A DNA stretch of 64,000 bases from Microthrixaceae bacterium (GCA_020637195.1 JACJWK010000006.1:1-64000); one strand, 5' to 3'. Shown: positions 7,125 through 16,021, counted from the stretch's first letter. Numbers and translations: made by a program. Notes: a model not told the origin generated them from the letters alone.

Positions 7125-7859
7125 TCAGGACGGCGCCACGCCGAGCGTGACGGCGGCGCGCAGGCCCGACCCGTCACCCGTGGGCGTCATGACGGTGGCC
7201 GATCCCCCCTGCGAGAAGATGGCGTCGCGGGCGTTGGGGGTGTCGGGCCGTCCCCGGTCGGCGTAGGGACCCTGCTCGTACACCGCGGCCACGGCGGCCT
7301 CGTCGAAGTAGAGCTGACCGGTGTGGACCGCGTCGCCGCCGGCGTGGACCTTGACGTGGATGTGCACCGCCCGACCCGGGTACCAGCCCGGTTGGATGGT
7401 GGTGAACTCGGCGAGCCCGGAGGCGTCGGTGGGCTGGGTGCCCCGCAGGAACGTGCCCGCGACTCCGTCGACACCCGAGTAGACGCCGGCGGCGTCGCAG
7501 TGCCACACGTCGACGGCGGCGCCCTCGATCGGGCGGCACCCGTCGACGTCGACCACGGTGACGGCCAAGGCCAGCGGGACGCCGTCCCGATCCTCGGTGA
7601 GGTCGCGGCGCACCAGGTCGTCGTCGAGGTAGTAGGGGCCCTCGGTCTGCTCGGGGGTCAGCGTGCAGGCCGCCCCCGCGGCGCCGTCGCCGTCGGGGCC
7701 GGTGCCCGTGCCCGGTGCCGCGCTGGGGGCCGCGGCCGTGCCCGACCCACCCGACGAGCACCCGGCCGCGACCGCGACCAGGCCGGCGCCCCCGAGCAGG
7801 ACCAACGCCCGGCGACGGTCGACGGTCGGCGCCCCGGCAGGGATCTGATCGCCGTGCAT
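7125..7859 (-). CDS. Exported intradiol ring-cleavage dioxygenase-like lipoprotein
   Basis: This 244-residue protein starts at ATG 7859. The N-terminus has a twin-Arg stretch and hydrophobic core (RRRALVLLGGAGLVAVAAGC) ending in a lipobox-like VAAGC, so export as a lipoprotein, perhaps via Tat, is likely. The catalytic domain shows CTLTPEQTEGPYYLDDD, VDVWHCDAAGVYSG and GWYPGRAVHIHVKV, which hold the Tyr, Tyr, His, His set that binds non-haem Fe(III) in protocatechuate 3,4-dioxygenase-type enzymes. Exported members are known but their aromatic substrates are mostly untested. The gene is divergent from a DNA ligase; a TGTGCGCACA palindrome (7868-7877) lies upstream. Confidence 0.85.
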   Translation of the reverse strand: MHGDQIPAGAPTVDRRRALVLLGGAGLVAVAAGCSSGGSGTAAAPSAAPGTGTGPDGDGAAGAACTLTPEQTEGPYYLDDDLVRRDLTEDRDGVPLALAVTVVDVDGCRPIEGAAVDVWHCDAAGVYSGVDGVAGTFLRGTQPTDASGLAEFTTIQPGWYPGRAVHIHVKVHAGGDAVHTGQLYFDEAAVAAVYEQGPYADRGRPDTPNARDAIFSQGGSATVMTPTGDGSGLRAAVTLGVAPS

Positions 7860-7975
7860 CGGGCGATTGTGCGCACACTTTCCGTCGGGATGGGGATCGA
7901 CCGACCAGGCGCGACGCGGCACGACCGGCGGTCGAGGACCCCACGCGGGGCCGCAGCCGCCCCCGGCGCCGCGCC

Positions 7976-9541
7976 GTGACCCGGTTCGCCGCGGTGGCGG
8001 CGACGTCGGCCGCGGTCGCCGCCACCCGATCGCGCACGGCCAAGCTCACCGCCCTGTCCGAGCTGCTCGCCGCCCTCGAGCCGGACGAGGTCGCGCCCAC
8101 CGTGGCGTGGCTGTCCGGCGGCGCCCGCCAGGGCCGCATCGGCGTGGGGTGGGCCACCGTGGCCGACGCCGAGCGCGACCTCGGCGCCGAGCCCGCCGGC
8201 GCACCGACCCTCACCGTCGGCGAGGTCGACGCCGCCTTCGACCGCCTGGCCGCGCTGGTCGGCGCCGGCACCGGGTCCAACGCCGCCCGGCGGGCCGAGC
8301 TGACGGCGCTCCTGCGCCGGGCCACCCCGCCCGAGGCCGACCTGCTGTGGCGCCTGTTCGTGGGCGAGCTGCGCCACGGCGCGCTGGAGGGTCTCGTCAC
8401 CGACGCGGTCGCGCGGGCCGAGGGCCTGCCGCTCGCGTCGGTGCGCCGGGCGGCCATGCTCGCCGGCGACCTGCCCACGGTCGCCGCCCTCGCCCGCACG
8501 GGCGGTGCCGAGGCGCTCGACCGGGTGGGCCTCACGGTGGGCCGACCGGTCTCGCCCATGCTGGCCGCCACCGCCGCCGACGTGGGCGCCGCGCTGGCCG
8601 AGGTGGGCCGGGCGTCGGTCGAGTGGAAGCTCGACGGCGCCCGCGTCCAGGCCCACCGCCGGGGCGACGACGTGCGCCTCTACACGCGGAACCTCAACGA
8701 GGTGACGGGCCGGCTGCCCGGCATCGTGGCCCTCGTGCGCTCGTTCCCCGCCCGCGCCCTGGTCCTCGACGGCGAGGCCATCGGCCACCACGGGCCCGGG
8801 ACCGGCGACGACGGGCCGGCACGGCCCTCCGCCTTCCAGGAGACGATGGCTCGCTTCGGGACCCGGACGGGCGACGCCGGCGCCGCGCTCGGGGCACGGT
8901 TCTTCGACGTCCTCCACGTCGACGGCACCGACCTCCTCGACGCCCCGCTGGTCGAGCGACGGGCCGAGCTCGAGCGGGTCACCGGCGTCGCCGCCATCCC
9001 CCAGGTCACCACCGACGACCCCGACGTGGGCGCCGCCTTCCTGGCCGAGTCCCTCGCCGCCGGCCACGAGGGCGTCATGGTCAAGGCCCTCGACTCGCCC
9101 TACCAGGCGGGCCGACGCGGCAAGGCGTGGCGCAAGGTGAAGCCCGTGCGCACCCTCGACCTCGTGGTGCTCGCCGCCGAGTGGGGCCACGGCCGCCGCC
9201 AGGGCTGGCTGTCGAACCTGCACCTCGGCGCGCTCGACGCCGACGGGACGTACGGCGAGCCCGGCGGGTTCGTCATGGTGGGCAAGACCTTCAAGGGCCT
9301 CACCGACGCGCTGCTCGCCTGGCAGACCGAGGCCCTCCAGGCCCTCGAGACCCGGCGCACGCCGGCGACGGTGTGGGTGCGGCCCGCGCTCGTGGTCGAG
9401 ATCGCGCTCGACGGCGTGCAGCGCTCGACCCGGTACCCCGGCGGCGTGGCCCTGCGCTTCGCCCGGGTCCGCCGGTACCGCGACGACAAGGACCCGGGCC
9501 GGGCCGACACCATCGCGACGGTGCGCGCCCTCCTCCCCTGA
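7976..9541 (+). CDS. ATP-dependent DNA ligase
   Basis: A 521-residue protein from GTG 7976. An N-terminal helical DNA-binding domain (~1-190) precedes the adenylation domain with motif I EWKLDGARVQ, whose Lys218 is the predicted AMP-accepting nucleophile. Further motifs are LVLDGEAIG, FFDVLHVDGTDLL, EGVMVKALDSPY and the KAWRKVKPVRTLD motif V region. An OB-fold follows (VMVGKTFKGLTD onward). Length and layout match actinobacterial LigB-type ligases, accessory to the NAD-dependent replicative ligase and likely used in repair. It stands alone, divergent from the dioxygenase. Confidence 0.9.
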   Translation: MTRFAAVAATSAAVAATRSRTAKLTALSELLAALEPDEVAPTVAWLSGGARQGRIGVGWATVADAERDLGAEPAGAPTLTVGEVDAAFDRLAALVGAGTGSNAARRAELTALLRRATPPEADLLWRLFVGELRHGALEGLVTDAVARAEGLPLASVRRAAMLAGDLPTVAALARTGGAEALDRVGLTVGRPVSPMLAATAADVGAALAEVGRASVEWKLDGARVQAHRRGDDVRLYTRNLNEVTGRLPGIVALVRSFPARALVLDGEAIGHHGPGTGDDGPARPSAFQETMARFGTRTGDAGAALGARFFDVLHVDGTDLLDAPLVERRAELERVTGVAAIPQVTTDDPDVGAAFLAESLAAGHEGVMVKALDSPYQAGRRGKAWRKVKPVRTLDLVVLAAEWGHGRRQGWLSNLHLGALDADGTYGEPGGFVMVGKTFKGLTDALLAWQTEALQALETRRTPATVWVRPALVVEIALDGVQRSTRYPGGVALRFARVRRYRDDKDPGRADTIATVRALLP

Positions 9542-9591
9542 CACCCTCCTCCCCTGACACCCTCCTCTCCCGAACACCCTCCCCCGGGCCC
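9534..9591. repeat. Short CT-rich tandem repeat between ligase and P450
   Basis: CCTCCTCCCCTGACAC-type units of about 17 bp recur two to three times from the ligase stop codon onward, ending in a C-rich run. Probably slippage-prone spacer DNA. Confidence 0.4.
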
Positions 9592-9627
9592 GCGCGGTCG
9601 CCGGCGAGCGGCGCGTACGGTGGGACG

Positions 9628-10854
9628 GTGACCACCGGGGGGACCGCCACGGCGGCGCGGTTCGAGCTGCGGAGCGGCGAGTCGTGGCGCGACCCCTTCC
9701 CGATGTACGCCGCCCTGCGCGACCACGACCCGGTGCACCACGTCGACCGGGGCGACTACTGGGTGCTCACCCGCTTCGCCGACGTGTTCCGCGCCGCCCG
9801 CGACACCGCCACCTACTCGTCCGCCGACGGGCTCACCGTCGCCTACGGCGACCTGGTCGCGGCCGGGATCGACGAGGCCCGCCCGCTGGTCATGCTCGAC
9901 CCACCCGACCACACCGGCTTCCGTCGCCTCGTCGGCCGCGGCTTCACGCCCCGGCGGGTCGCCGAGATCGAGCCCGCGGTGCGGGCGTTCGCCGCCGAGC
10001 GCATCGACCGGCTGGTGGCCGAGACCGCCGGAGGCGAGCCCGCCGACCTCGTCGAGGCGCTGGCCAAGCCGCTGCCCAGCTTCGTGGTCGCCCACTACCT
10101 CGGCGTGCCCGAGGCCGACCGGGGCCGCTTCGACCGGTGGACCGAGGCCATCGTGTCGGCCAACGCCACCGGCACGGTGGACGCCACCTCGGACGCGGTG
10201 GGCGAGCTCCTCGGCTACTTCGCGGACCTGGTCGAGCGCCGGCGGGCCGACCCCGGCGACGACACCGTCTCGCGGTTGGTGCACGCCGCCGACCTCGACG
10301 AGCGCACCGGTGGTGCCGAGGTGCCGCTGCTGCGGATCCTCGGCTTCGCCTTCACCATGGTGGCCGGCGGCAACGACACCGCCACCGGCCTCATCGCCGG
10401 CGGCGCCGAGCTGCTCGCCCGCCGTCCCGACCAGCGCCGCCGCCTGCTCGACGACCCGACCCTGCTCCCGGGCGCGGTCGAGGAGCTGCTCCGCCTGCTC
10501 TCACCGGTCCAGGGCCTGGCCCGCACCGTGACCACCGACGTCGAGCTCCACGGCCGGACCATCCCCGCCGGGCGCAAGGTGCTGCTGGTGTACGGATCGG
10601 CCAACCGCGACCGCGACGAGTTCGGCCCCGACGCCGACGAGCTCGACGTCGCCCGGCCCCTCGGCCACCACCTCGCGTTCGGCTCGGGCGCGCACCACTG
10701 CCTCGGGGCGGCCGCGGCCCGCCTCGAGGGGCGGGTCGTGCTCGACGAGCTGCTCCGCCGCTGCCCCCGCTTCGAGGTGGACGCCGACGCCGGCCGGTTC
10801 GCCCCCGGGCACTACGTCCGCCGCCACGAGTCGCTCCCCTTCCTGGCCGGCTGA
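9628..10854 (+). CDS. Cytochrome P450
   Basis: A 408-residue soluble bacterial P450 starting at GTG 9628. The I-helix carries AGGNDTATG (acid/Thr pair), the K-helix EELLRLLSP (ExxR), and the haem-binding loop FGSGAHHCLG with Cys358 as the iron ligand. MLDPPDHTGFRRLVGRGFTP is the usual C-helix region. It would hydroxylate a hydrophobic substrate using ferredoxin-delivered electrons; no ferredoxin or reductase lies next to it. The substrate cannot be predicted. It ends convergently with a TauE/SafE permease gene. Confidence 0.92.
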   Translation: MTTGGTATAARFELRSGESWRDPFPMYAALRDHDPVHHVDRGDYWVLTRFADVFRAARDTATYSSADGLTVAYGDLVAAGIDEARPLVMLDPPDHTGFRRLVGRGFTPRRVAEIEPAVRAFAAERIDRLVAETAGGEPADLVEALAKPLPSFVVAHYLGVPEADRGRFDRWTEAIVSANATGTVDATSDAVGELLGYFADLVERRRADPGDDTVSRLVHAADLDERTGGAEVPLLRILGFAFTMVAGGNDTATGLIAGGAELLARRPDQRRRLLDDPTLLPGAVEELLRLLSPVQGLARTVTTDVELHGRTIPAGRKVLLVYGSANRDRDEFGPDADELDVARPLGHHLAFGSGAHHCLGAAAARLEGRVVLDELLRRCPRFEVDADAGRFAPGHYVRRHESLPFLAG

Positions 10855-10878
10855 GACCGGGCCGGCCCCCGGGGTGGG

Positions 10879-11607
10879 CTACCCGAGCACGCGGGCCAGC
10901 GACACGACCGCGGCGAGGACCAGCAGGGCCAGCACCAGCACCCGGAAGTGCTCGGTGCGGACGCGGAACGCCACCCGCTCGAACACCAGCGTCCCCACCA
11001 GGGCGGCGGGCACCGCGAACACCCCGACCGCCCACGTCGACGACGACACCACCCCCGAGGCCAGGAACAGCGGGAGGGCCACCAGGTTCGACACCACGAA
11101 GTAGGAGACGGTGGTGGCCCGGAACGCGTGCTGCTCGTGCTCGGCGGCCTGGAGCACGAGGACCACCGGCGGCCCGCCGATGCCGATGCTGGTGTTGATC
11201 ATCCCGGACAGGAAGCCGGCACCCAGCTCGGTGCGGGGCGACTCGCGGCGCAGCCGGAAGCCGGAGGCCAGCAGGGCCACCGCGAGCAGCACCACCACCG
11301 ACACCGCCACCTGGAGCGGCGCGGCCGGCGCCCGCCGCAGCACGACGATGCCGAGCGGCATGCCCACGACCGCCCCGAGCAGGAGGCGCTTCACGACGGG
11401 GCGGTCGGTCCGGTGGCGCAGCCGGATGGCCATCAGGCCCGTGCCGGCGAGGCCCGACAGCGACGACAGCGCCACGGCGTCCTTGGTGCCCACGACGAGC
11501 GACAGCAGCGGCACCGCCATCAGCGCGTACCCGAAGCCCGCGAGCTGCTGGGTGCCCGCCGCCACGAACACCGCCGCGCACACCGCGATCACCTCCCAGC
11601 CGCTCAC
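10879..11607 (-). CDS. TauE/SafE-family anion permease
   Basis: A 242-residue membrane protein from GTG 11607 with about seven to eight hydrophobic helices. The two-fold family pattern is visible: AGFGYALMAVPLLSLVVG in the first half and the Gly-rich FLSGMINTSIGIGGPPVVL in the second. TauE/SafE proteins export sulfite, sulfoacetate or other organosulfur anions. The real substrate here is unknown because no sulfur metabolism genes adjoin it. The gene is convergent with the P450. Confidence 0.85.
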   Translation of the reverse strand: MSGWEVIAVCAAVFVAAGTQQLAGFGYALMAVPLLSLVVGTKDAVALSSLSGLAGTGLMAIRLRHRTDRPVVKRLLLGAVVGMPLGIVVLRRAPAAPLQVAVSVVVLLAVALLASGFRLRRESPRTELGAGFLSGMINTSIGIGGPPVVLVLQAAEHEQHAFRATTVSYFVVSNLVALPLFLASGVVSSSTWAVGVFAVPAALVGTLVFERVAFRVRTEHFRVLVLALLVLAAVVSLARVLG

Positions 11608-11640
11608 GGGACGACGCTAGTGCGACACCCGAACCCGTCG

Positions 11641-11717
11641 ACACCCTCCCCGTCCCTCCCCCCCCGCCCCCACCCCTCCCTTGTCCCTCCCCCTCCCGCC
11701 CCGTCCCTCCCCCCTGC
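11641..11717. repeat. Pyrimidine-rich low-complexity tract
   Basis: A ~77-base stretch made almost only of C and T on the plus strand, with GTCCCTCCCC repeated three times. It lies between the divergent TauE/SafE and SDR genes. No coding frame is plausible. A homopurine-homopyrimidine tract of this kind can adopt triplex DNA or slip; any regulatory role is speculation. Confidence 0.5.
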
Positions 11718-11801
11718 CGTTCTGTGCACAGCGATCGCGCTCCCACCGCGCGGATCCTGTACACGGAACGAGGGGGTGGGGTGGGGCGTACGCTCGCGGC
11801 C

Positions 11802-12617
11802 ATGGCCCTGCCCCCACCCGCCGACGACCGCACCTGCCTCGTCACCGGGGCGTCCTCGGGCATCGGCGCCGAGATCGCCCGCCTGCTGGCCGGCCGCGGC
11901 CTCGGCGTCACGCTCGTCGCCCGCCGCGAGCCCGAGCTCCGCGCCCTGGCCGCCGAGCTCCACGACACCCACGGGGTGCGCGCCGAGGCGCTCGCCACCG
12001 ACCTGTCCGACGCCGCGGCGCGCGCGGCGCTCCCCGGCCGGGTCGACGACCTCGGCCTGGCGGTGGACGTGCTCGTCAACAACGCCGGGTTCTCCACCAT
12101 CGGCCCCATCCAGGACGCCGACCCCGACGACGAGCTGCGCATGGTCGCCACGAACGTCGACGCCGTGCTCCACCTCTGCACGCTGCTGGTCCCGGGCATG
12201 GTCGAGCGGGGACGAGGAGCGGTGTGCAACGTCGCGTCGGTCGGCGCGTTCCAGCCGCTGCCCGGCCAGGCCGGGTACGCCGCCTCGAAGGCCTTCGTGC
12301 TGTCCTACAGCCACGGCATCCGCCAGGAGCTGGTGGGCACCGGGGTCACCGTCACCGCCCTGTGCCCCGGTCCCGTCCGCACCGGGTTCGTCGAGGCCGC
12401 CGGCCTCACCGACGACGAGGCCGCCGGCTCGCTCCCCGACTTCATGTGGGTCCCGGTCGAGAAGGTGGCGGCCGACGCCGTCGACGGCATGGCCAAGGGG
12501 CGGCCCGTGGTCATCCCCGGGGTGGTCAACCAGCTCGGCGCCGCCGGTGGCTACCTGCTCCCGCGCCGCCTGCTGCTGCCCATCCTGGCCCGCCAGCACC
12601 CGGCCCTGAAGAAGTGA
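11802..12617 (+). CDS. Short-chain dehydrogenase/reductase (SDR)
   Basis: A 271-residue classical SDR from ATG 11802. It shows the cofactor motif TGASSGIG near the N-terminus, NNAGFS in mid-chain, the catalytic Ser region CNVASVGAF and the YAASK Tyr/Lys pair, then CPGPVRTGF. The ARREP after beta 2 suggests NADP(H) preference. Only ten bases separate it from a Baeyer-Villiger-type monooxygenase gene in the same direction. The pair could oxidise an alcohol to a ketone and then to an ester, an inference from enzyme classes only. Confidence 0.9.
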   Translation: MALPPPADDRTCLVTGASSGIGAEIARLLAGRGLGVTLVARREPELRALAAELHDTHGVRAEALATDLSDAAARAALPGRVDDLGLAVDVLVNNAGFSTIGPIQDADPDDELRMVATNVDAVLHLCTLLVPGMVERGRGAVCNVASVGAFQPLPGQAGYAASKAFVLSYSHGIRQELVGTGVTVTALCPGPVRTGFVEAAGLTDDEAAGSLPDFMWVPVEKVAADAVDGMAKGRPVVIPGVVNQLGAAGGYLLPRRLLLPILARQHPALKK

Positions 12618-12627
12618 CCGGACGACC

Positions 12628-14616
12628 GTGACCGCCGACGCCGGGCCCGTCCTGCACCCGCTCTGCCGCCCGGCCGACCGCCGCGCCGCGGCCGAGGCGC
12701 TGGCCGCCGGCGACGACGACCGCATCGCCGCCGCCGTCGAGCAGGCGGCGGTCGGCGCGCTCCTGCCCGCCCTCGCGCAGGTCACCGGCGACGTCGGGCT
12801 GGTCCCCGAGCACCTGCGGCCCGACCCCGACGACTTCATGGATCCCCAGGGGGGCCTCACCGGCGAGCGCCTCGCCGAGGCCCGGGCCCTGGCGGCCAGC
12901 GCGCTGCGCGAGCTGCGCGACGGCCGGCGCCGCCGCGTGGAGGCACCGCCGGTCGACGACGCGCCGCTGCGCCCGCTGGCCGCCCACGTGGTCGGCGACG
13001 CCCACGTCGACGACTACCTGCCCCTGCTGCTCGAGGAGCTCGCCCCCGAAGGGGTGGACCGGCGGGCGCCGACGTGGCACAAGGACGACCTGGCCCCCGA
13101 CACGCCGTTCCACGTCGTGGTGGTGGGGGCGGGCATGTCGGGCCTGCTCGCCGCCCACCGACTGCGCCAGGTGGGGGTCGACGTGACCGTCCTCGACAAG
13201 AACGACGACGTCGGCGGCACCTGGCTCGAGAACACCTACCCGGGCTGTCGCGTCGACGTCCCGAACGCCCTGTACTCCTACTCGTTCGCCCATGCCACCT
13301 GGCCCCAGCACTTCTCCGACCAGGCCACCCTCCTCGCCTACTTCCGGCGCTTCGCGGACGAGACCGGGGTGCGCAGCTGCGTCCGGTTCGGCACCGAGGT
13401 GCTGGGCGCCACGTGGTCCGACGCCGACCGGACCTGGACGGTGCGGGCCCGGCGGGCGGGCGCCCCCGACGGCACGCCGATCGAGGAGCTCACCGCCCAC
13501 GCGGTGGTCAGCGCCGTCGGCCAGCTCAACCGGCCCCGGCTCCCCGACCTCCCCGGCATCGAGGAGTTCGCGGGACCGTGGTTCCACTCCGCCCGCTGGC
13601 GCCACGACGTGGACCTGACGGGCAAGCGGGTCGCGGTCGTGGGCACCGGGGCCAGCGCCGCGCAGTTCATCCCGGTGGTGGCGGACCAGGCGGCCGAGCT
13701 GTCGGTGTTCCAGCGCACCCCCAACTGGCTGGCGCCCACGCCCGACTACCACGACGACGTCGAGCCCGAGACCCGCTGGCTGCTGGCGGCCCTGCCCGAG
13801 TACGGCGACTGGTACCGCCTGTGGCTGTTCTGGCGCATGCACGAGGGCCTCACCGCCGCCGCCGAGGTCGACCCGGCGTGGGACCCGTCCACCGGCACGG
13901 TGAGCCTGCTCAACGAGATGGTCCGCCTCGGCCTCGTCGCCTACCTGGACGAGCAGTTCGCGGGCCACCCCGAGCTGCGCGACGCGGTCGTGCCCACCTA
14001 CCCGCCGATCGCCAAGCGCATCGTGCGCGACAACGGGGTGTGGGCGGCCACCCTCACCCGACCCCACGTGCACCTGGTCACCGACCCGATCGAGCGCATC
14101 ACGGCCGACGGGGTGCGGGCCGGCGGCGTGGACCACCCCGTCGACGTCATCGTCTACGGCACCGGCTTCGCCGCGTCCCAGTTCCTGACCCCGATGCAGG
14201 TCACGGGTCGCGACGGGCTCGACCTCCACCGGCACTGGGACGGCGACGCCCGCGCCTACCTGGGCATCACCGTGCCCCACTTCCCCAACCTCTTCTGCCT
14301 CTACGGGCCCAACACCAACATCGTCATCAACGGCAGCATCATCTTCTTCAGCGAGTGCGAGGTGCACTACCTGACCGAGTGCGTGCGGCTGCTGCTGGCC
14401 GGCGGGCACCACGCCCTCGAGCCGACCGAGGCGGTGCACGACGCGTACAACGCCGAGGTGGACGCCGCCAACGCCCGCATGGCCTGGGGCGCGTCGAGCG
14501 TGAACAGCTGGTACAAGAACGCGTCCGGTCGGGTCAGCCAGAACTGGCCCTTCCCCCTCCTCGAGTACTGGCGGCGCACGCGGGTCCCCGACCCGGACGA
14601 CTTCGAGTTGCGCTGA
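12628..14616 (+). CDS. Baeyer-Villiger-type flavin monooxygenase with N-terminal extension
   Basis: A 662-residue class B flavoprotein from GTG 12628. About 135 residues of helical extension precede the FAD-binding GAGMSGLLAAHRLR. VGGTWLENTYPGCRVDVPN and the Baeyer-Villiger fingerprint FAGPWFHSARW (FxGxxxHxxxW) follow, then the NADPH-binding GTGASAAQFIP. YGPNTNIVINGSIIFF is typical of the C-terminal part. Such enzymes insert oxygen next to a ketone to give an ester or lactone. Extended members of this type are known among actinobacteria. It is probably co-transcribed with the upstream SDR. Confidence 0.9.
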   Translation: MTADAGPVLHPLCRPADRRAAAEALAAGDDDRIAAAVEQAAVGALLPALAQVTGDVGLVPEHLRPDPDDFMDPQGGLTGERLAEARALAASALRELRDGRRRRVEAPPVDDAPLRPLAAHVVGDAHVDDYLPLLLEELAPEGVDRRAPTWHKDDLAPDTPFHVVVVGAGMSGLLAAHRLRQVGVDVTVLDKNDDVGGTWLENTYPGCRVDVPNALYSYSFAHATWPQHFSDQATLLAYFRRFADETGVRSCVRFGTEVLGATWSDADRTWTVRARRAGAPDGTPIEELTAHAVVSAVGQLNRPRLPDLPGIEEFAGPWFHSARWRHDVDLTGKRVAVVGTGASAAQFIPVVADQAAELSVFQRTPNWLAPTPDYHDDVEPETRWLLAALPEYGDWYRLWLFWRMHEGLTAAAEVDPAWDPSTGTVSLLNEMVRLGLVAYLDEQFAGHPELRDAVVPTYPPIAKRIVRDNGVWAATLTRPHVHLVTDPIERITADGVRAGGVDHPVDVIVYGTGFAASQFLTPMQVTGRDGLDLHRHWDGDARAYLGITVPHFPNLFCLYGPNTNIVINGSIIFFSECEVHYLTECVRLLLAGGHHALEPTEAVHDAYNAEVDAANARMAWGASSVNSWYKNASGRVSQNWPFPLLEYWRRTRVPDPDDFELR

Positions 14617-14654
14617 CCCCGGTGGACGGCCCGCGGTAGCCTTGGCCCGCTTCC

Positions 14655-14679
14655 CCCTTCGTCCCGCTCCGACGAAGGG
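14655..14679 (+). promoter_or_regulatory. Hairpin overlapping the ribosome site of the coiled-coil gene
   Basis: CCCTTCGTC (14655-14663) pairs perfectly with GACGAAGGG (14671-14679) around a 7-base loop. The right arm contains the likely ribosome-binding GAAGGGA just before GTG 14686, so the hairpin could mask that site. It could equally be a terminator for the upstream monooxygenase gene. Confidence 0.5.
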
Positions 14680-14685
14680 AACCCC

Positions 14686-14979
14686 GTGGCCCTCACCACC
14701 CGCCAACGCACCACCCTCTACACGGCGATCGCCGACGCGATCGGCACCGAGGAGGCCGGACTCCTGCTCGACCAGTTCCCCGCCCGGGAGGGCGACGAGC
14801 TCATCACCAGGGACCACCTGGCCACCGGCCTCGCCGAGGTCCGGACCGAGATCGCCGAGGTCCGGACCGAGATCGCCGGGGTCCGGACCGAGATCGCCCG
14901 GATGGAGAACCGGCTCTACGTCGCGATGGTCAGCATCTCGGTGGTCGCCATCGGCGTCGTCACCGCGCTGACCCGCTGA
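14686..14979 (+). CDS. Small coiled-coil protein with C-terminal membrane helix
   Basis: A 97-residue protein starting at GTG 14686 after GAAGGGA. The middle is an exact heptad coiled coil in which EVRTEIA-type units repeat three times, followed by one membrane span (LYVAMVSISVVAIGVVTAL). DNA shows the same unit as 21-bp tandem repeats of GCCGAGGTCCGGACCGAGAT at about 14833-14898. The layout resembles CCDC90/DUF1640-type proteins of unknown function. Repeat number could vary between strains. Confidence 0.7.
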   Translation: MALTTRQRTTLYTAIADAIGTEEAGLLLDQFPAREGDELITRDHLATGLAEVRTEIAEVRTEIAGVRTEIARMENRLYVAMVSISVVAIGVVTALTR

Positions 14980-14982
14980 CCC

Positions 14983-15678
14983 TCAGCCGGGCGGCGGCGG
15001 CCCCGCCGAGGTGAAGCGGGTGCCGGGCGGGTCCGCCGCCCAGGCCGGCGCCGCGCCCCAGCGGTCCTCGGACACCAGCTCGGCGAGCGGGCGCCGCCGC
15101 ACCGGCCCATGGCGCCCCGCCGGGCGGCCGAGGGTGATGGTGGCGCCGATGACCACGTCGTCGGGGATGCCCAGCACGTCGTGCAGCGGGCCGTCGACCG
15201 CACCGTGCCACATGGTCAGCGCCCCGCCGTAGCCCAGCGCGCGGGCGGCCAGCAGCAGGTTCTGGCACGCCGGGTAGATCGAGGCCCCCTCGGTGGGGTG
15301 CGGGTCGCGGTGGCGGCGGTAGCACGCCAGCACGATCACCGGCACCTGCTCCACATGGTCGACGAAGTGCTGCATGGTCGCGGCCAGGCGCGCCTTGGGG
15401 CTCTCGGGGTCGGCGCCGCTGCCCGCGTCGTAGCCCTCGGCCGCCCGCTTCGCCGCCCACAGGGCCCGGAAGCTGTCGCCCAGCAGGGCCCGCGCCTCGG
15501 TGGCGGCGGGGCCGTCGCGCAGCACGAGGAAGCGGAAGGGCTGGCGGTTCGAGCCCGACGGGGCCCGGCTGGCGGCGAACAGGATCCGGGCCAGGTCGGC
15601 CTCGGGCAGGGGCTCGTCGCGGTAGCGCCGGATGGCCCGGGTGGTGGTCACCACGTCGAAGAAGGAGAGGTCGTCCAC
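14983..15678 (-). CDS. Nitroreductase-family FMN oxidoreductase
   Basis: A 231-residue protein from GTG 15678. Family signatures are TTTRAIRRYRDEPLPEADLA (FMN phosphate-binding Arg residues), FAASRAPSGSNRQPFRFLV, the mid-region YPACQNLLLAARALGYGGAL and the C-terminal GATITLGRPAGRH. Such proteins act as FMN homodimers reducing nitro groups, quinones or enones with NAD(P)H. It is divergent from the DEAD-box helicase and ends against the coiled-coil gene. Physiological substrate unknown. Confidence 0.88.
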   Translation of the reverse strand: MDDLSFFDVVTTTRAIRRYRDEPLPEADLARILFAASRAPSGSNRQPFRFLVLRDGPAATEARALLGDSFRALWAAKRAAEGYDAGSGADPESPKARLAATMQHFVDHVEQVPVIVLACYRRHRDPHPTEGASIYPACQNLLLAARALGYGGALTMWHGAVDGPLHDVLGIPDDVVIGATITLGRPAGRHGPVRRRPLAELVSEDRWGAAPAWAADPPGTRFTSAGPPPPG

Positions 15679-16021
15679 CGCCCGAGCGTGGCCCACGCCG
15701 GCCCCGCCCACAACCGGCCGCCCGCGCGACCCACCCCGTGACCCGACCCGCCCGGCCGCCCTCCTGCCCGCCGACCGATGGTGGTTCCGCGGCGGCCGAC
15801 CGGTACGGTGGCCGGGCAACACGTCGTCGGGCCCGCGCTGCGGGTGCCGGCGGGCCGCTGGAGCCGACCGGGCTCATCGGTGGCCATGCCTTCGCTGTCG
15901 CGACGCCAGCACGCCGGTCCGCCGGCCCTCTCGAAGGCCACCAACACCCGGGTTGTCGCCGCCCCGCCCCCCCAACAACCGACGATCCGCGCCACGAGCC
16001 GTGGCGCCACTGGAGCCCCCT
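15679..16021. other. Gene-free 343-bp leader upstream of the helicase
   Basis: No plausible coding frame is seen between the divergent nitroreductase and helicase starts. The stretch contains a C-run near 15964-15973 and, close to the helicase start, a GCGCCACG / CGTGGCGC hairpin (15989-15996 with 16000-16007). Long structured leaders are common for cold-induced DEAD-box genes, so regulation of the helicase is possible but not shown. Confidence 0.4.

Noticed and set aside
5660..7177. A 505-codon minus-strand frame opposite the hydrolase
   Set aside because: Composition is the Gly/Val/His-rich pattern typical of antisense shadows; the plus-strand alpha/beta-hydrolase motifs are clear.
11641..11717. 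CT-rich tract as a terminator
   Set aside because: It lies between divergent starts, has no stem-loop, and the runs are C rather than T.
14832..14898. 21-bp repeats as a CRISPR array
   Set aside because: Repeats are contiguous with no spacers and encode heptads of a coiled coil.
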